Shown: positions 43,676 to 55,331 of the stretch, piece by piece | How positions within the stretch are numbered: position 1 is the first letter of the stretch | How the letters are laid out: the number at the start of each line of letters is the position of its first letter | Source: Cladosporium sp. IMV 00045 | Lineage: Eukaryota > Ascomycota > Dothideomycetes > Cladosporiales > Cladosporiaceae | DNA length: 64,000 nucleotides | Assembly: GCA_001931905.2 (NCBI GenBank) | Contig: MSJI02000666.1 | Span: forward strand, 124,001-188,000 | Direction of reading: 5' to 3' | Notes under the pieces: model-generated | Told to the model about the DNA's origin: nothing | The model's input: the letters and a program-made list of their open reading frames with translations, nothing else | The model's database searches: none | Program-made: the position numbers and the translations under genes

Positions 43676-45510
43676 CAATTGAGTTGCGGTCGAGACGAGT
43701 CTCTCTCCCAGGGTACATGGCGGAGGCGTCAGACGTCGGATGTAGGACGAGAACATCGAGCAATGGAACAGGGAACATCATCCTCACATCCTGGACAGGA
43801 CCCACTGATGTGATGAGCCCAATTCACGAGGCGTGGTACTTGATCGGTGGTCGACTGGATGCTGTCATCGGAGTGCATGCCACGAGCTGGAATGCAGTGC
43901 AATATTGGAAGGGGCTTTCCCCGACGATCATCGGATATGTCGAGCAACCAAACTGTGAGAGGTCCATCGCATCAGAAGATTGAGAGGCTGGAAGCACTGC
44001 CGCATATACTGCAGTTGCCAAATTCGTAAACGTTCAGTGGGCCCAGAGCACCCTTAGTCACCGCTTTAATATGCCTCTGTGGCTTTTGGGTGTTGTCCGA
44101 AGGCTGCATCCAGTACATAGAACCACAAGGAAAGACCGTGGGAAATTGAGCTTCTGCGGCGATGGCATGATGAAGGTGCGGGCAAATATCCAAAGATAGA
44201 GTGAGACATTGTAGCCATGAGAGGTCGGATGGCTGCACTCGCTCGTGGACGCCTCAGCCTTGATCCTCTTCGCTTCCAATCTGCAGGTCCCGGGTACCGG
44301 CAACCATGTTGTTGGAAGAGAACGAATGCTTCAATAATGTGGCGTTTGTTCCTGGCAAGTCAGCTTGCATACATCAGTCGTGTATGCACACAGGCGAACC
44401 CCGCCCGGAGACTGTTGTGCCACAGCATATACGTGAATGGGTTCGAGCAGGACTTCCGTTGGCTTCTAGTGTTTTCAGCTTTTCAATCGCCCCAGTGTGG
44501 CGCATTGGGATGGCGAGATTCGTACTACCTACGAGAACTGCAACACGAGGACCCCTTGCTTCCGCAGAGCCTCGCTGGGGGCGAAAATGAGCAAAGTTCT
44601 AACGATCAGGCCTACCGTAGCTGTTAGTCATGGTATGCAAGTCGGATAAGTTGGTATTGATCGAAATGCACGATTGTAATGGCCAAGGAGGGGAAATCGT
44701 CACGCCAGTGCCAGCAAGCATTTTTGTGGCTTTTCCGTACGTTCAGTCCTGCACGCTGACACGAGGTCCCAAAAGATCAGCCTTACAACGCAGGTATTGA
44801 TCGCAACCGTAGCATCATTGAACGGAATCAGTGCAGCATGGATGCCATGTGCTGCGTAGAGTTTGACCTGAGCTGATTCCAACGTTCGTTGTCCCGTGGC
44901 GTGGCTGAGCTGGCAAGGCGTTCTCGCCCGGACCTGCCACCTGCAGCTTTGCCAGTGAACGTCGAGATGCTATTTGGAGATCCTACGGCAGAGCATCCGT
45001 ACGGTATCGGGACATTGGTGAGATGGATGGTGCAAGATCAAAATCGTCCAAGTCTGGCAGGTTGCATACTGCAGGGGAAAAGTTCACCAGCTGAAGTGTA
45101 GCTTCGACTATATTGTGAGCAATATCGCAGGATTGATGGAGTCGACAAGCACGTGTGCTGTTGGAGAGTCATCAAATTGGAGTGGATGCATGGCCATTGA
45201 AGTCTGCATATATCATGAGAGTACTCATAGACACCTGATGTAAGTGAATAAAGTAGGAGTCTGTCTGGTAACTTGGGAGACATATGCCTTCCGTGGTGAG
45301 AAAGCTTAGGTGGTCCATGCACGTCCCGCGATTCGCGCGTATGCGTGGCCTCATTCGGCAACAGCTAGCAATAGAAACACTCTCCTAGCAGTCCAGCGAC
45401 CACACCACCACCAAAGAAGACCATTGCCCGTCTGTGTCAATACCGCCACCAGCATCTACTGAGCAGCCTCGACAACCCGCCCTGCAGTGCTCACGCCGTC
45501 TGCTGTCAAT
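43676..45510. other. Gene-poor stretch upstream of the p24 gene
   Basis: About 1.8 kb. Several frames of 60-136 codons on both strands show no family resemblance, no signal peptide and no splice partner. The last part is the promoter and leader of the p24 gene. Confidence 0.4.
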
Positions 45511-46266
45511 ATGCTGGTCCTCTTCTCTCTCCTGACCCTCCTGGGCACCCTCTCAAGCTTCACCTCTGCGACCGCTCTGACTTACAAGCTCACGCCCAAC
45601 GAGAAAGAATGCTTTTACACCCATGTGGTCAAGCAGGATGCCAAGGTCGCCTTCTACTTCGCCGTTCAGAGTGGTGGATCTTTCGACAGTGCGTTGTGCC
45701 GATCGCAAACAGGAGGCTGAATAGGAGCGCTGACAGATATACAGTTGACTACATGGTGACTGGCCCTTCAAAAGAGCCTGGCAAAGAGAGGGTGATTCTT
45801 GAGGGTGAGAAGGAGCGCCAGGGCGATTACGTTTTCACGGCCACACAGTCTGGGGAATACCGTTTCTGTTTCGACAACTCCGTCTCTACTTTCACCGACA
45901 AGCTTGTTGACTTCGAAATTTCGGTAAGAAAGAAGACGTTGATGATTTAGAGGGAAAGGACTGACACGGCTTCAGGTCGAGGACGAGCCCCGCGCGAACC
46001 TACCGCAAAAGACCGGCGCAACTCCCGAGCAACTGAGCGGCGTCGAAGAGACCATCCTCCGCGTGTCCAGCCAAATCTCCACCCTCACCCGCCAGCAAAA
46101 ATACTTCCGCACGCGCGAGAACAGGAACTTCAGCACTGTCAGGAGCACGGAGAAGCGTGTGTTCAACTTCAGCTTGCTCGAGGGTGCCGTCATGGTCGGC
46201 ATGGCTTGCCTGCAGGTGTTCGTCGTGAGAATGTTCTTCACTGGTGGACGCAAGGGTTACGTGTAG
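45511..46266 (+). CDS. p24 family (Emp24/TMED) cargo receptor
   Basis: 215 aa from exons 45511-45688, 45745-45923 and 45976-46266, with 52-56-nt introns. It cycles between ER and Golgi in COPI/COPII vesicles and helps load cargo. In order: a signal peptide (MLVLFSLLTLLGTLSSFTSA), a GOLD domain with two Cys (KECFYTH and YRFCFDNS), a coiled-coil stem (EQLSGVEETILRVSSQISTL), the family RTRENRNFSTV block, a membrane helix (LLEGAVMVGMACLQVFVV) and the short tail RMFFTGGRKGYV. The tail has the FF motif used for COPII export. The subfamily (Erp-like) is a guess; length and layout are typical. The EthD gene reads toward it, with 93 nt between stops. Confidence 0.92.
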
Positions 46267-46359
46267 GATATTGAAGATTTTGCCCTCAAGCATGACATCA
46301 AAAAACATATTGACGATATTTATACCACTGTAACGAGTATGCTCGCCTGGTTTTGAAGA

Positions 46360-46975
46360 CTAGCCTACCTTTTCACCATTCTCAATCACCATGTATCTGT
46401 CGGAGTTGGTTAGTCGACCATTCCGCATGCCACAAGGGAGATGCTTGCGACTCACTCATCCCCAATCATCATCTTCATATCTTCCTCAACCATGAAGTTC
46501 TCATGATCTGGCGTCAACGCTTTCGAAGCAGGGTCATACCTATCCAGCCATGTCGTCAGCTCGCACAATTGCCTACCGAGAGAAAGATGAAACCAACATG
46601 AACTTGGCGAAATCCTTATAATCCTTGAACACAAACGTGCAAATCGCATCGTAATCCAACATATTCGCCTGACCGCGAAGCATGTCGCTCATGATGGTTC
46701 GATCGCGCTGGAGGCAATATGTCTGCTCGCACAACACGTTGAGATACACTTAGCTTCTACGCTTGACTCTCTACTTTCGGATCGATTTGGCCTACAAGAC
46801 TGTACGTGATGACGTTGTGCTTCTGCAACACCGGTGCCGCCATCTGGGCATGCTTGTGGTTGTAGTGCTCGATGAAGGCTTTGTCGCTCAGACCGGGCTT
46901 TTTGCGAACCAGGATCGTGGCTTTCACCACTTTGCGGAAGCCTGTTGTTGAGGGGTAGCCGGCTTCGAGGACCAT
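46360..46975 (-). CDS. EthD-domain protein
   Basis: 141 aa from four exons: 46975-46796, 46722-46598, 46539-46456 and 46396-46360. All junctions keep the frame. Donors are GTAGGC, GTTGGT and GTGAGT. The ferredoxin-like EthD/dimeric alpha-beta-barrel fold is indicated by KATILVRKKPGLSDKAFIEHY with HKHAQMAAPVL at the N-terminus, then DYDAICTFVFKDYKDFAKF and YDPASKALTPDHENF, ending MVIENGEK. Without splicing each block would be in a separate frame, so the order of conserved pieces supports the model. EthD proteins are often dehydratases or cyclases in polyketide pathways, but many are stand-alone with unknown role. No biosynthetic cluster surrounds it. The reaction is not predicted. Confidence 0.8.
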
Positions 46976-47295
46976 TGCGAGAAGAGATTTTTATGATGTG
47001 ATATCATTGGTTGGAGTTCTGTTGGGTACATGTACGTGTATTGCAGGGTGTTTAACATTTGTTGACATGACCTCACCATCAGCTGCGGCTGCCAAGGGCT
47101 GATGAGACCAACTGGGGATATGCGTCTGTTTTGCTCCTCCACGATGATTGCTTACATACATGTATGTTTAGATGCCATGAGATCTATGCTGCTCAACACA
47201 GCTGTCTGTCACCTTTTTCAATGAGTTGTCACTAATGCATATGTGAGTCTCGAACGCTATCTTCTCCTAGTCCAACCGCAAAAATTGTTACCACT
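46976..47295. other. Short intergenic region
   Basis: 320 nt holding the EthD promoter and the 3' flank of the NACHT-ankyrin gene (both on the minus strand). Nothing specific was seen. Confidence 0.4.
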
Positions 47296-50200
47296 TTACA
47301 AGAATCGTGCATCTTCATCTAATAACCAAGGAAACCACCATTCATTCTCGCATGATTCGGTCGAAAAATGGACTTGAGCGACACTCAGATCCTCATCACT
47401 TTCGATGCTCTTCCATGTTCGATCCGTAGAATCGTGATCGCCCACCTGATCGTCCTCCAGGTCGTCGACCAATGAGTCCCGGTGCGATTGTACGTCTCTT
47501 TTCGAGAATACGATTCTTCCTCGACCAACGCTATCCTCGGCATACAATACACGTATGATGACCTCCTCATCCCTAGAGAAAGTATCCAACTCACGGTCTA
47601 TGGCATCATCTGGCTCCAACTCCACATTGAATCTCAATCGCATCTTCAGCATGTCAATCACAGCTTTCCTGTTGTTCTCGTCAAAATCGACACTTGATCT
47701 CTCGACATCGCTGCCTGAGTCCTCAGTACTGACGTCCGACTTATGACCATCGTCGTTCTTCTCATCGAAATCGTCCTTCGACTCATCGACGACGTCTTTC
47801 GACGCATCGACATCGTCCTTCGACTCATCGCCATCGTTGTCCGACTCATCGCTGGCGGTATCCGGTTCTCCGACATGGACGTACGATCTCTCGGCATCAA
47901 CGCTCGATTCTCCGACAACGATGTTCCACTCCTCAGACCTCCATACTGCCACAAGCGCGACACCGATATCAATGTCGCTGAACTCAGGGCTTCCATTGTC
48001 AGGCGACAAAATCTCCACGAGTGCAAATTTGCGGCCCCTGCTGGCTGCAGTCGTAAGTGTGTCAACATCTGCATGGAATCCTCGTTGGATGAGAAGTGCG
48101 ACGATCCAGGGGCTGTCAGTCTCCTCCAATGATGCAAACATCGCGTTGCCATAAGACCCTTCTTCCAAGTTTGGATCGGCGCCATAGTCGAGGAGAGTTC
48201 TTGCAACGCCCACATGCCCTTCCAAGCAGGCGTGATATAGTGGGCTGACAAGCACTGGTGCGGGATAGAAAAACTTCATGTTCCATCTGTCCCACACTCG
48301 TTCAGCAAGATACGCAGGGAGCATCTTGAGATCTTCTACGTTGACATTGGCTCCATTTGAGAGGAGGATCTCTGCAATTTGTTGTCTGCCAAGGTAGGCA
48401 GCAGCTGCAAGCGCAGTACCACAGTGCCCACCTCTTGCGTTTACGTCGGCGCCATGTTGGACAAGCAATTCAACTATCGGCACCGCGTCGGCATGATTGT
48501 CTCGGATTGTCGCGGCATAGAGCGCATTGCCCCATTCACCGCCACGAGCGTTGATATCAGCGCCCTTATCAAGGAGCAGTTCTACGATCTCCGGGCTCGC
48601 AGTCATGGCTGCAAATTGGAGGACACTGGCCCCCCATACATCGCATGCATTGACATCGGCTCCTCTCTCAATCAGTAACTCTTCTGTGCGGTCGGATTGG
48701 ATTCTCAATGCAACATGGAGTATCGAGCCATCGATAAAAGTCTGCACATTTGGGTCGGCTCCGTCGTCCAATAGCTGGGAAACACGCCCATGATCATTGC
48801 ACCGGCACGCGTATTCAAGTGCATGCGCCGCGCCTTCAGGCGTAGCATAATGCTCTCGAATATTCGGAAGGCGGCCCAGCAGTGTGGCATCAACCATCAG
48901 CGCTGCACCCCAGTGAGAGCGTATTGCGGCTTGTTTGAATTCGTCCCAGCCCGGTGCAATGGACTGAGTGGTTGAACTCAAAAAGCACATAAGCCACGGA
49001 AGCCGGTACGTGGCTCTTGTGAAGAGCACATTTTGTAATAATTGCTCCCCACTCTCGAGAAAATCCTGAACTTGGGTCTCCAAGAAATCGACACCGAGAA
49101 AGACGTGACTATCAAACGACAGAGCTGCATACGCTAGGAATGGATCCTGCGCCAGGCAAAGCGAAGTATGCCTTACTTCGAGCTCACCAAAAATCATCAT
49201 GGGCTGCTTGAGATGCGCCAAGCAAATCAAGGCCAAGTCGGCGTGCACTTTCCCTGGATCAAGTAGGTGTGACGCTAGGATTGACGTAGAGTCCAGCTTG
49301 TGCGTCGTGAAGTATTCTTCGACTGAGTAATGAGCTGGTCGGACCATCGCCAAATCCGAAGTGCCATACCTGCCGGTCGAGTCCAATACTAACAAATTCG
49401 CGCAAGCTCCAAGGATCAAATCGATGTCATCCAATTCAAACTCCCGGGCGTTTTGGTAGTCATCGAAAGTGGCGAGAGCAAACTGCAGCTCTTCTACGTA
49501 CAGTGGACTAGTGGAGTAGAAAACCCACTGAAGGCATCTGATGGCAAGCGATCGAAGGTACTCGGGTTTTGCCTCGATCTGTTGTGCCATGCGAGAGTAG
49601 GTGGCTTCCAAACCTTCTGGTAAGCTTGCCAACGCTGCACGTACAACGCTGTCTCGGCGGCATTCGCTGACCCGGCACAGGCTCTCAAGTTGTAGTCGTA
49701 CCCAAAGAAACCTAACTTCAAATCAGCATCGAGACCACAGTATCATTGACAAATAAAGAAACCTTACATTCCGGAAGCCTTCGTAGTAAGTGAATGGACA
49801 ATTTCGTCGGCAAGATCGTCCGACGTCACACACAGCTGAACGCCATTCCTTCCAAGGCGCAAGCCATGAACCTCGTCCGATACGTACTTTTCGATATCAG
49901 GTGCGACTGAGGATACGTCAATCTCCAGTGTAGGTGTTCCACTGCTTTCCATGACCCTTGCGATATCGATCTCCGGTCGACTGGTCACATAGACTTTCGC
50001 GTGAGGTAGTCGTTCCGTGACTTGTTGAATGAACCCGATGACGGCAGGACGATTGCTGGAGGCACATTCATCTAAAGCGTCTACAACCAGGAAGAGCTCT
50101 TCGAATGACTCTGCGACCTTGATGAAATCTTCGAGACTGCCAACGGGTAGAGATCTCTGTTTGGCCAAAATCAGATGTTCGGGCATAGTTTGGCACACTC

Positions 50201-51503
50201 TACAAAGCTGTTTCAGTAAAGCGCAGATCACGTGCTCGAGAGTTTGCTGAGCGGCGGCTTGGTGATCGAAGTAGACAAACGCAACACCGACATTGTCGAC
50301 CAGAGCTCGCTCCGATGTGATAAACTCCAGAACATTTGCTGCAAGGAAAGATTTCCCTATACCAGGGCCACCGTAACACCAGAGGACGTTAGAATCTGGA
50401 GCTTCAAACCAATCCAGGAACTCATCTGTGTTCAAGAGCCAGTCCGCCGTCCCAGGGTGTACCTGAGAAAACCTTTTCTCGTGTCGTTCTTCGTACCAAA
50501 AGCTAGAGAGCCAATTTAGAAGGTCTTCCTTCATCTGGATCTTTTGCATGCTCTGAATATCAAGAGCAGTCGTTGTCGCCAGTGCTGAAGAGGAATGCTG
50601 CAGAACTTTCAGATGATGTTGTAAGTTCCCCTCGATGATGCCAAATTCCGCCTCGAAGGGCAACCATTGCGTTCGCCACATCACTCGAAACGCAGGCATA
50701 GTCCTTTTACGGCCCTGGCTGTCCACGAAGATGCCATGGGCCTTCTGACAGAACTGAATGATATCCCCGTAGACGCCAGCGACAGCTTCTTGCAGACCTG
50801 TGTGATGTTCTGGTATAGTCGAGTACCCGGCCAGTGGCTCCATGAAATCGCTTAGTCGGCAGATCATGTCCGCAAGCTTTGAGAAGAAGGCCAGAAATCC
50901 GAGAGCGACGTCAAATACCGCACGAACGGCACCGATTACCAGTGTAGCTTCTGGGTTCCCAGAAGTCGCTGCAGAGATGATGTCGGAGAACCTGTTCAGC
51001 ATCTGGAGAGCCGTTTCGAGCTTGCTGCTAGCCTTTCGCAGATGTGATGTCTCGGCATGATCTTCATCATAGGCTCTGATCTTCTGCAAGATGTTCTCAT
51101 CTGTCAGTTCAGAGTTGCGGAAAGCCTCCTTTTCTTTTCCTGAGAGGCTCTCCGCATGTTTTGCGATAGCTTTCGCAAGCACAGCATTTGCAGTAGGAGC
51201 AGTAGGCTTTTTGGAGTCCGCTTTGCGTGCTTGAGACGTAGGGTTGACTGCCAGTGACGCACCCTCCAGACTTTGGCCATCGTTAGACGCAAGCTGAGTG
51301 GTTGTAGATGGTGAAAATGCTCCAGAAAATGGCGGTTTGGCAATAAGTCCCGTAGATGACGGCCTTTGGGGTGCTCCCGCGGCACTAGGAGTCAAAGAGG
51401 CTCCATATTTCGGTTCCGCAGACTGTGGTCTTGAAGGAGGCGCATTTCTGCTAGAATTCGCGCCCGACTTTCGTCGAGACAACAGCTTCGACAAACGTCC
51501 CAT
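47296..51503 (-). CDS. NACHT-ankyrin NLR-like STAND protein
   Basis: 1383 aa from exons 51503-49768 and 49711-47296; the 56-nt intron has a GTAAGG donor and GTTAG acceptor. The start is the ATG at 51503 (MGRLSKLLSRRK). Residues 1-120 are a basic Ser/Pro-rich segment, and 160-290 a helical region resembling the N-terminal (Goodbye-like) domains of fungal STAND proteins (VIGAVRAVFDVALGFLAFF). NACHT follows: P-loop GGPGIGKS (about 378), Walker B LFLVVDALDECA (about 468) and KVYVTSRPE. Ankyrin repeats span about 865-1150 (RTEELLIERGADVNACD, VELLLDKGADINARGG). An acidic tail near 1200-1240 has seven-residue repeats. Such proteins act as cytoplasmic signal-transducing ATPases in non-self recognition. 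The ligand and effector are unknown. A decayed relative sits at 14.4-16.8 kb. Confidence 0.9.
47743..47847 (-). repeat. 21-bp repeat encoding acidic heptads in the NLR tail
   Basis: About five imperfect 21-nt units encode ESDNDGD, ESKDDVD, ASKDVVD, ESKDDFD and EKNDDGH. On the + strand the repeated core is TCCTTCGACTCATCG. In-frame periodicity allows copy-number change without breaking the gene. Confidence 0.85.
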
Positions 51504-51895
51504 GAGAAATACATAGGCAGACTGCAAATGCTTGGAAAGGTGTCATATCTAGTTGAGTCTGCAATATCGTTGTGGTGGTGGTGAGGCTGTGTTAGGGCCA
51601 GCACATCATGCAAGTCACGCGCAAGCGCACGGAACGAAGGATTGTGGCTTGAACGAGGCGCTCTGACCGATTTAAATATAATTAACCTGTCATTAATTTT
51701 TGTATTGTTTGTCTCTTCTTCCAAGACTCTTTACAGCATCATTTACCCTGCGTAGAAAGCGTATCTGTCATCAGTGGCTGTCAGATGTCAAGGCTGCATC
51801 ATAAACACGGTTTCATGCATCCTGAGGAGACGACAAGACAAGTCAATGAGGCGATGTCCGGTAGTATAAAATATCTCATACGATTATCGAATTAT
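51504..51895 (-). promoter_or_regulatory. Upstream region of the NACHT-ankyrin gene
   Basis: 392 nt to the stop of the neighbouring DUF1593 gene. An AT-rich stretch around 51665-51690 (ATTTAAATATAATTAA) could act as its TATA region. Confidence 0.4.
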
Positions 51896-53365
51896 TTAGG
51901 AGATGGTAGAGTTCCTCTCTACATTCAAGATGACTCTCTTATACCTGGTCAAGGGAGTCTCAGCCGAGCCCGTTGCAGCTACCACGACGTGATAACTGTC
52001 ACAGCTCTTGTCCTCAGACGGGCAGGCCTCGTCCTCTTCCGGCAAGACAAGTTGTGCTCTAGCGCAATCGCCACCAACGCAAGTGATATTAAGCTGCGGG
52101 ACTTGAACGGGAAGGTTCCAATCGGGCCTGGTGACTACAGTGATTTCGCGATAATGAATCCACTCGAAGGCCAATGTCGACGACGAGTTGGTGTCGACGT
52201 CGATGGAGTCGGAAGCATCAAGGGTGATCTGCGCTCCAGGTCCGACCGACATTGTCAAAGGCTCATATCCGCTGCTCTCGTTGACTGTGACTTTGGGAGG
52301 GTGAGCGGCCGAAGAGTAGTTTGACGACAGAGACCAGGTGATGCGAGTAGTCAGCTCGTTCTGGTAAGCCTGGCGCCAACGCCAGATGGTGGCGTAGTTT
52401 GAAACGAAGGTCTGGTTGTTCTTGCCGACAACCCAGTCAACCGCGTCGGAGTATACTGCAGAGTTGCCACTCATTTCTACCGCAGTATACCTGCCTCCCC
52501 AGCCTCCAAATTCAGGGTGCTCGGGTACATTCAAGCCGTTCTGCATGTTGAACATAAGAGCAGGTGTGTCTCCTTCAATGATGAATGCCGGGTCGAGGTA
52601 GTGCTCGCCCAAGGCACCTCGCTGGAAATTTTTGCGAATGTAGTCTTTGGAGACAAGGGATGTATCCGGACCGCCTTGGTCAAAGTAATAGAATTCCTCC
52701 CCTGAGATGCCGACCCATGCGGCGCGCCCGTACATGTTGAAGCCGTGGATGGAGACGATGAATCTCAAAGCAGGAAATTGACGTCTGATCCAGGGCCCTG
52801 CGTTGTCTTGGTCTGAGATTGCATAGGCACGGATTCTAGAGACAAACGTATCGAGCGATTCGGCCGACCTCGTCTGCTGGACGTGGTTCAATGCCTCTGC
52901 CAGGACAATGGCGCCTCCCCACATCTGAACATAGAGTGGTTCGCTGGAGTTGTCAACGGCTTCAACCAGAAGTTCAGCACCGCCAGAAAGATTTCGTTGC
53001 AAAGCTGCAAGACCATAGAGCTCATGAGAAGCGGAAACGCGACTGCGCATGTACTCTGCCGAGGGAAATTCGCTCTCCGTGTGTGCATTCAGATTGTCGA
53101 CAACCTTGGCGTAGCCATCAATGACGTCCAGAATGTGATCAGGATACCTGGTGTCGTTGAGCCACCACGAAGTGGTGGCCACAAGGCCTTCAACCGTATA
53201 TTGGTCCGCATGCGCCAGTAGTCGAACCAGGGATTCTTGGTCATCGGGTTCATTTGAGATATCGGTCAGGACAAAGATTCGAGATTTGTTCTCTGAAGCG
53301 ATCGTACAGGTAGTGAACAGGAACAAGAATGTGTAGATCCGCCACATGGCATTGGAGAAAGCCAT
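51896..53365 (-). CDS. Secreted DUF1593 (Sde182 nucleoside-hydrolase-like) protein
   Basis: Intronless, 489 aa from the ATG at 53365 (MAFSNAMWRIYTFLFLF), which gives a signal peptide ending near TIASE. The core is the DUF1593 domain: RIFVLTDISNEPDDQESLVRLL with the Asp-rich metal-site motif of the nucleoside-hydrolase fold, DQYTVEGLVATTSWW, YVQMWGGAIVLAEAL and FIVSIHGFNMYGRAAW. The C-terminal ~130 residues form a beta-rich domain (AQITLDASDSIDVDTNSSS). Bacterial relatives were annotated as cellulose-binding; fungal ones are extracellular with unproven activity. The DISNEPDDQ motif suggests a working metal site. Several NxS/T sites fit secretion. It lies 392 nt downstream of the NLR start, in the same orientation. 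Confidence 0.87.
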   Translation of the reverse strand: MAFSNAMWRIYTFLFLFTTCTIASENKSRIFVLTDISNEPDDQESLVRLLAHADQYTVEGLVATTSWWLNDTRYPDHILDVIDGYAKVVDNLNAHTESEFPSAEYMRSRVSASHELYGLAALQRNLSGGAELLVEAVDNSSEPLYVQMWGGAIVLAEALNHVQQTRSAESLDTFVSRIRAYAISDQDNAGPWIRRQFPALRFIVSIHGFNMYGRAAWVGISGEEFYYFDQGGPDTSLVSKDYIRKNFQRGALGEHYLDPAFIIEGDTPALMFNMQNGLNVPEHPEFGGWGGRYTAVEMSGNSAVYSDAVDWVVGKNNQTFVSNYATIWRWRQAYQNELTTRITWSLSSNYSSAAHPPKVTVNESSGYEPLTMSVGPGAQITLDASDSIDVDTNSSSTLAFEWIHYREITVVTRPDWNLPVQVPQLNITCVGGDCARAQLVLPEEDEACPSEDKSCDSYHVVVAATGSAETPLTRYKRVILNVERNSTIS

Positions 53366-54207
53366 GATGATTGTTGGTGGTTGGGACAATAGGGTACCTA
53401 CAGGACGGAAGCGAGCATGAGCTCACGTTATATACATCTTGCCATTCTTTTGGCCGAGAATGTTGCGCGGGAAATACAACTGCCGGCCACGTGGTCTGTA
53501 TGGTTTGCATGGTACTAGCCCTCCACCTAGAAACGACATAACAATTACGTTCACGCCGTATTGTGCCCCAGGTGCGCGGCAGGTGGAGGCGGAGATGGGA
53601 GGTGAAGTCACCGTTCCGAACTCAAATCATTTTCAAGAAGAAGCATAGAGACATGAATCTTGCCAATCGCCGTCTGGACGTCATCTCCACCGGGGCCCCT
53701 TGGCGGGACCCCATTTTGCCAGCCACCATCCATGTGCCTTGATTAGGGCTAATATCACCATACTCAGCAGTAGCGCTGCTGAACTTTTGAGTATTTTTCC
53801 TCTCAAGCTTGCGAAGACTACTCTGAAACTACTTAGGTAGTGTGGCTTCAACAAAGCGACCCCGTTGAATAACTGTTCTCTCTTCTCATCTCTGTAGACG
53901 GAGATCACCGAACGATTGATAAGATCTCCACGTGCATTCTTTTGAATTAGCCCACCTTCACCCCGCCAATTGTTGAGACTCAGAAGTGGAGTCGTGGTGG
54001 ATGAAGATGAGGGCAGAGGCTCCAGTTGCCTCTTCGGGGGGTTTTAAGCGCTGATGTATGCTTGCATGTGGATGCCGTGACTTCACCTCAGTTGAGCAGC
54101 CTACACCTTCTTAAACACCAACAATTCTATGCTTGTCTGACAGTTGACCAGCATCCTCTGTTTTTCGTTTGGCCCCATTAATTTCTACTCCCTCAGTCAT
54201 CCTCAAC
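53366..54207. promoter_or_regulatory. Divergent intergenic region, DUF1593 and aldo-keto reductase
   Basis: About 840 nt between divergent starts. AT-rich patches occur around 53760-53800, but no clear TATA box was assigned. Confidence 0.35.
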
Positions 54208-55284
54208 ATGCCTGTCTCGACTATCAAGCTGGCCTCTGGCCACGAGATGCCTCTTGTTGGTTTCGGTCTGTGGAAAGTGGACGTGGACCAGGCTGCAGAC
54301 ACTGTTTACAACGTATATTCTGAGATTCCAGATCATGTGTTCCGAACAAGCTGATCCAGAACAGGCCATCAAAATCGGATATCGCCTCTTCGACGGTGCC
54401 TACGACTACCAGAACGAGCGCGAGGCCGGTCAGGGCATCAAGCGTGCCATTGACGAGGGCATCGTCAAGCGTGAAGATATCTTCGTTGTCACCAAGCTTT
54501 GGAACAACTATCACCGCAAAGACCATGCTCTCACGCAAGCAAAGCAGCAGAACGAGGCTTGGGGTTTGGGCTATATTGACTTGTACCTCATCCATTTTCC
54601 CATCGCACTGAAATATGTCGAGCCTGAGAAGCTTCGCTACCCTGTATGACTCTTTTTCGAACTCGTCCTTCGAAAGGAATATCGACTGACTCATTGTAGG
54701 CATGGTGGCAAGATGCCGAGCACACTTCCATCGAGCTCGAGAACGTGCCTCTGCACGAGACCTGGGAAGCCTTGGAAGAAGTCGTTGACTCCGGCATCGC
54801 TAAATCCATCGGCATCTCCAACGCCCAGGCGCAGACTCTCTTCGACCTGCAAACCTACGCTCGCCACCCGGTTTCTTCCCTCCAGATCGAGCACCACCCT
54901 TACCTCGTGCAGCCCACTCTCATCACCCTCGCCCAAAAGATGAACATCGCCGTCACCGCATATTCCTCCTTCGGACCGCAATCTTACGCGGCCTTCAACG
55001 CCAGGACTCAGGGCATTCCTCTGCTGTGGGACGTCGACGTTGTCCAAAAAGCCGCTGCCAGGACTGGCAAGACTCCCACGCAGGTCTTGCTCCGCTGGGC
55101 CACTCAGCGCGGCATCGCCGTCATCCCAAAGTCAAGCAACAAGGACCGCCTTCAGCAGAACTTGGAGGTCACCGACTTCGACCTTCAGCAGGATGAGATT
55201 GAAGCCATCAGCGATCTGGACAAGGGACTGCGCTTCAACGACCCAGGCTTCTACTTGGAGACGCCTTTGCCGCTGTTCGCTTAG
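54208..55284 (+). CDS. Xylose-reductase-like aldo-keto reductase
   Basis: 322 aa from exons 54208-54312, 54365-54643 and 54700-55284, all in phase 0, with 52- and 56-nt introns. It is predicted to reduce xylose or similar aldoses with NAD(P)H in the cytosol, the first step of fungal pentose use. The (beta/alpha)8 barrel tetrad is visible: Asp45 and Tyr50 in LFDGAYDY, Lys79 in VVTKLWN and His112 in LIHFP. The cofactor loop [13 protein letters not shown] is the Lys-Ser-Asn-Arg pattern of xylose reductases that can use both cofactors. [14 protein letters not shown] and the C-terminal [19 protein letters not shown] fit the subfamily. Length equals the family norm (about 320). Sugar substrate is inferred. 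Confidence 0.92.
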
Positions 55285-55331
55285 ATTGTCTGAGCTATAT
55301 AGGTATGACGATTACACACGAATAGACCGCT

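Noticed and set aside
44217..44627. 136-codon plus-strand frame in a gene-poor stretch
   Set aside because: No homology, signal peptide or repeat; length is within chance for this GC content.
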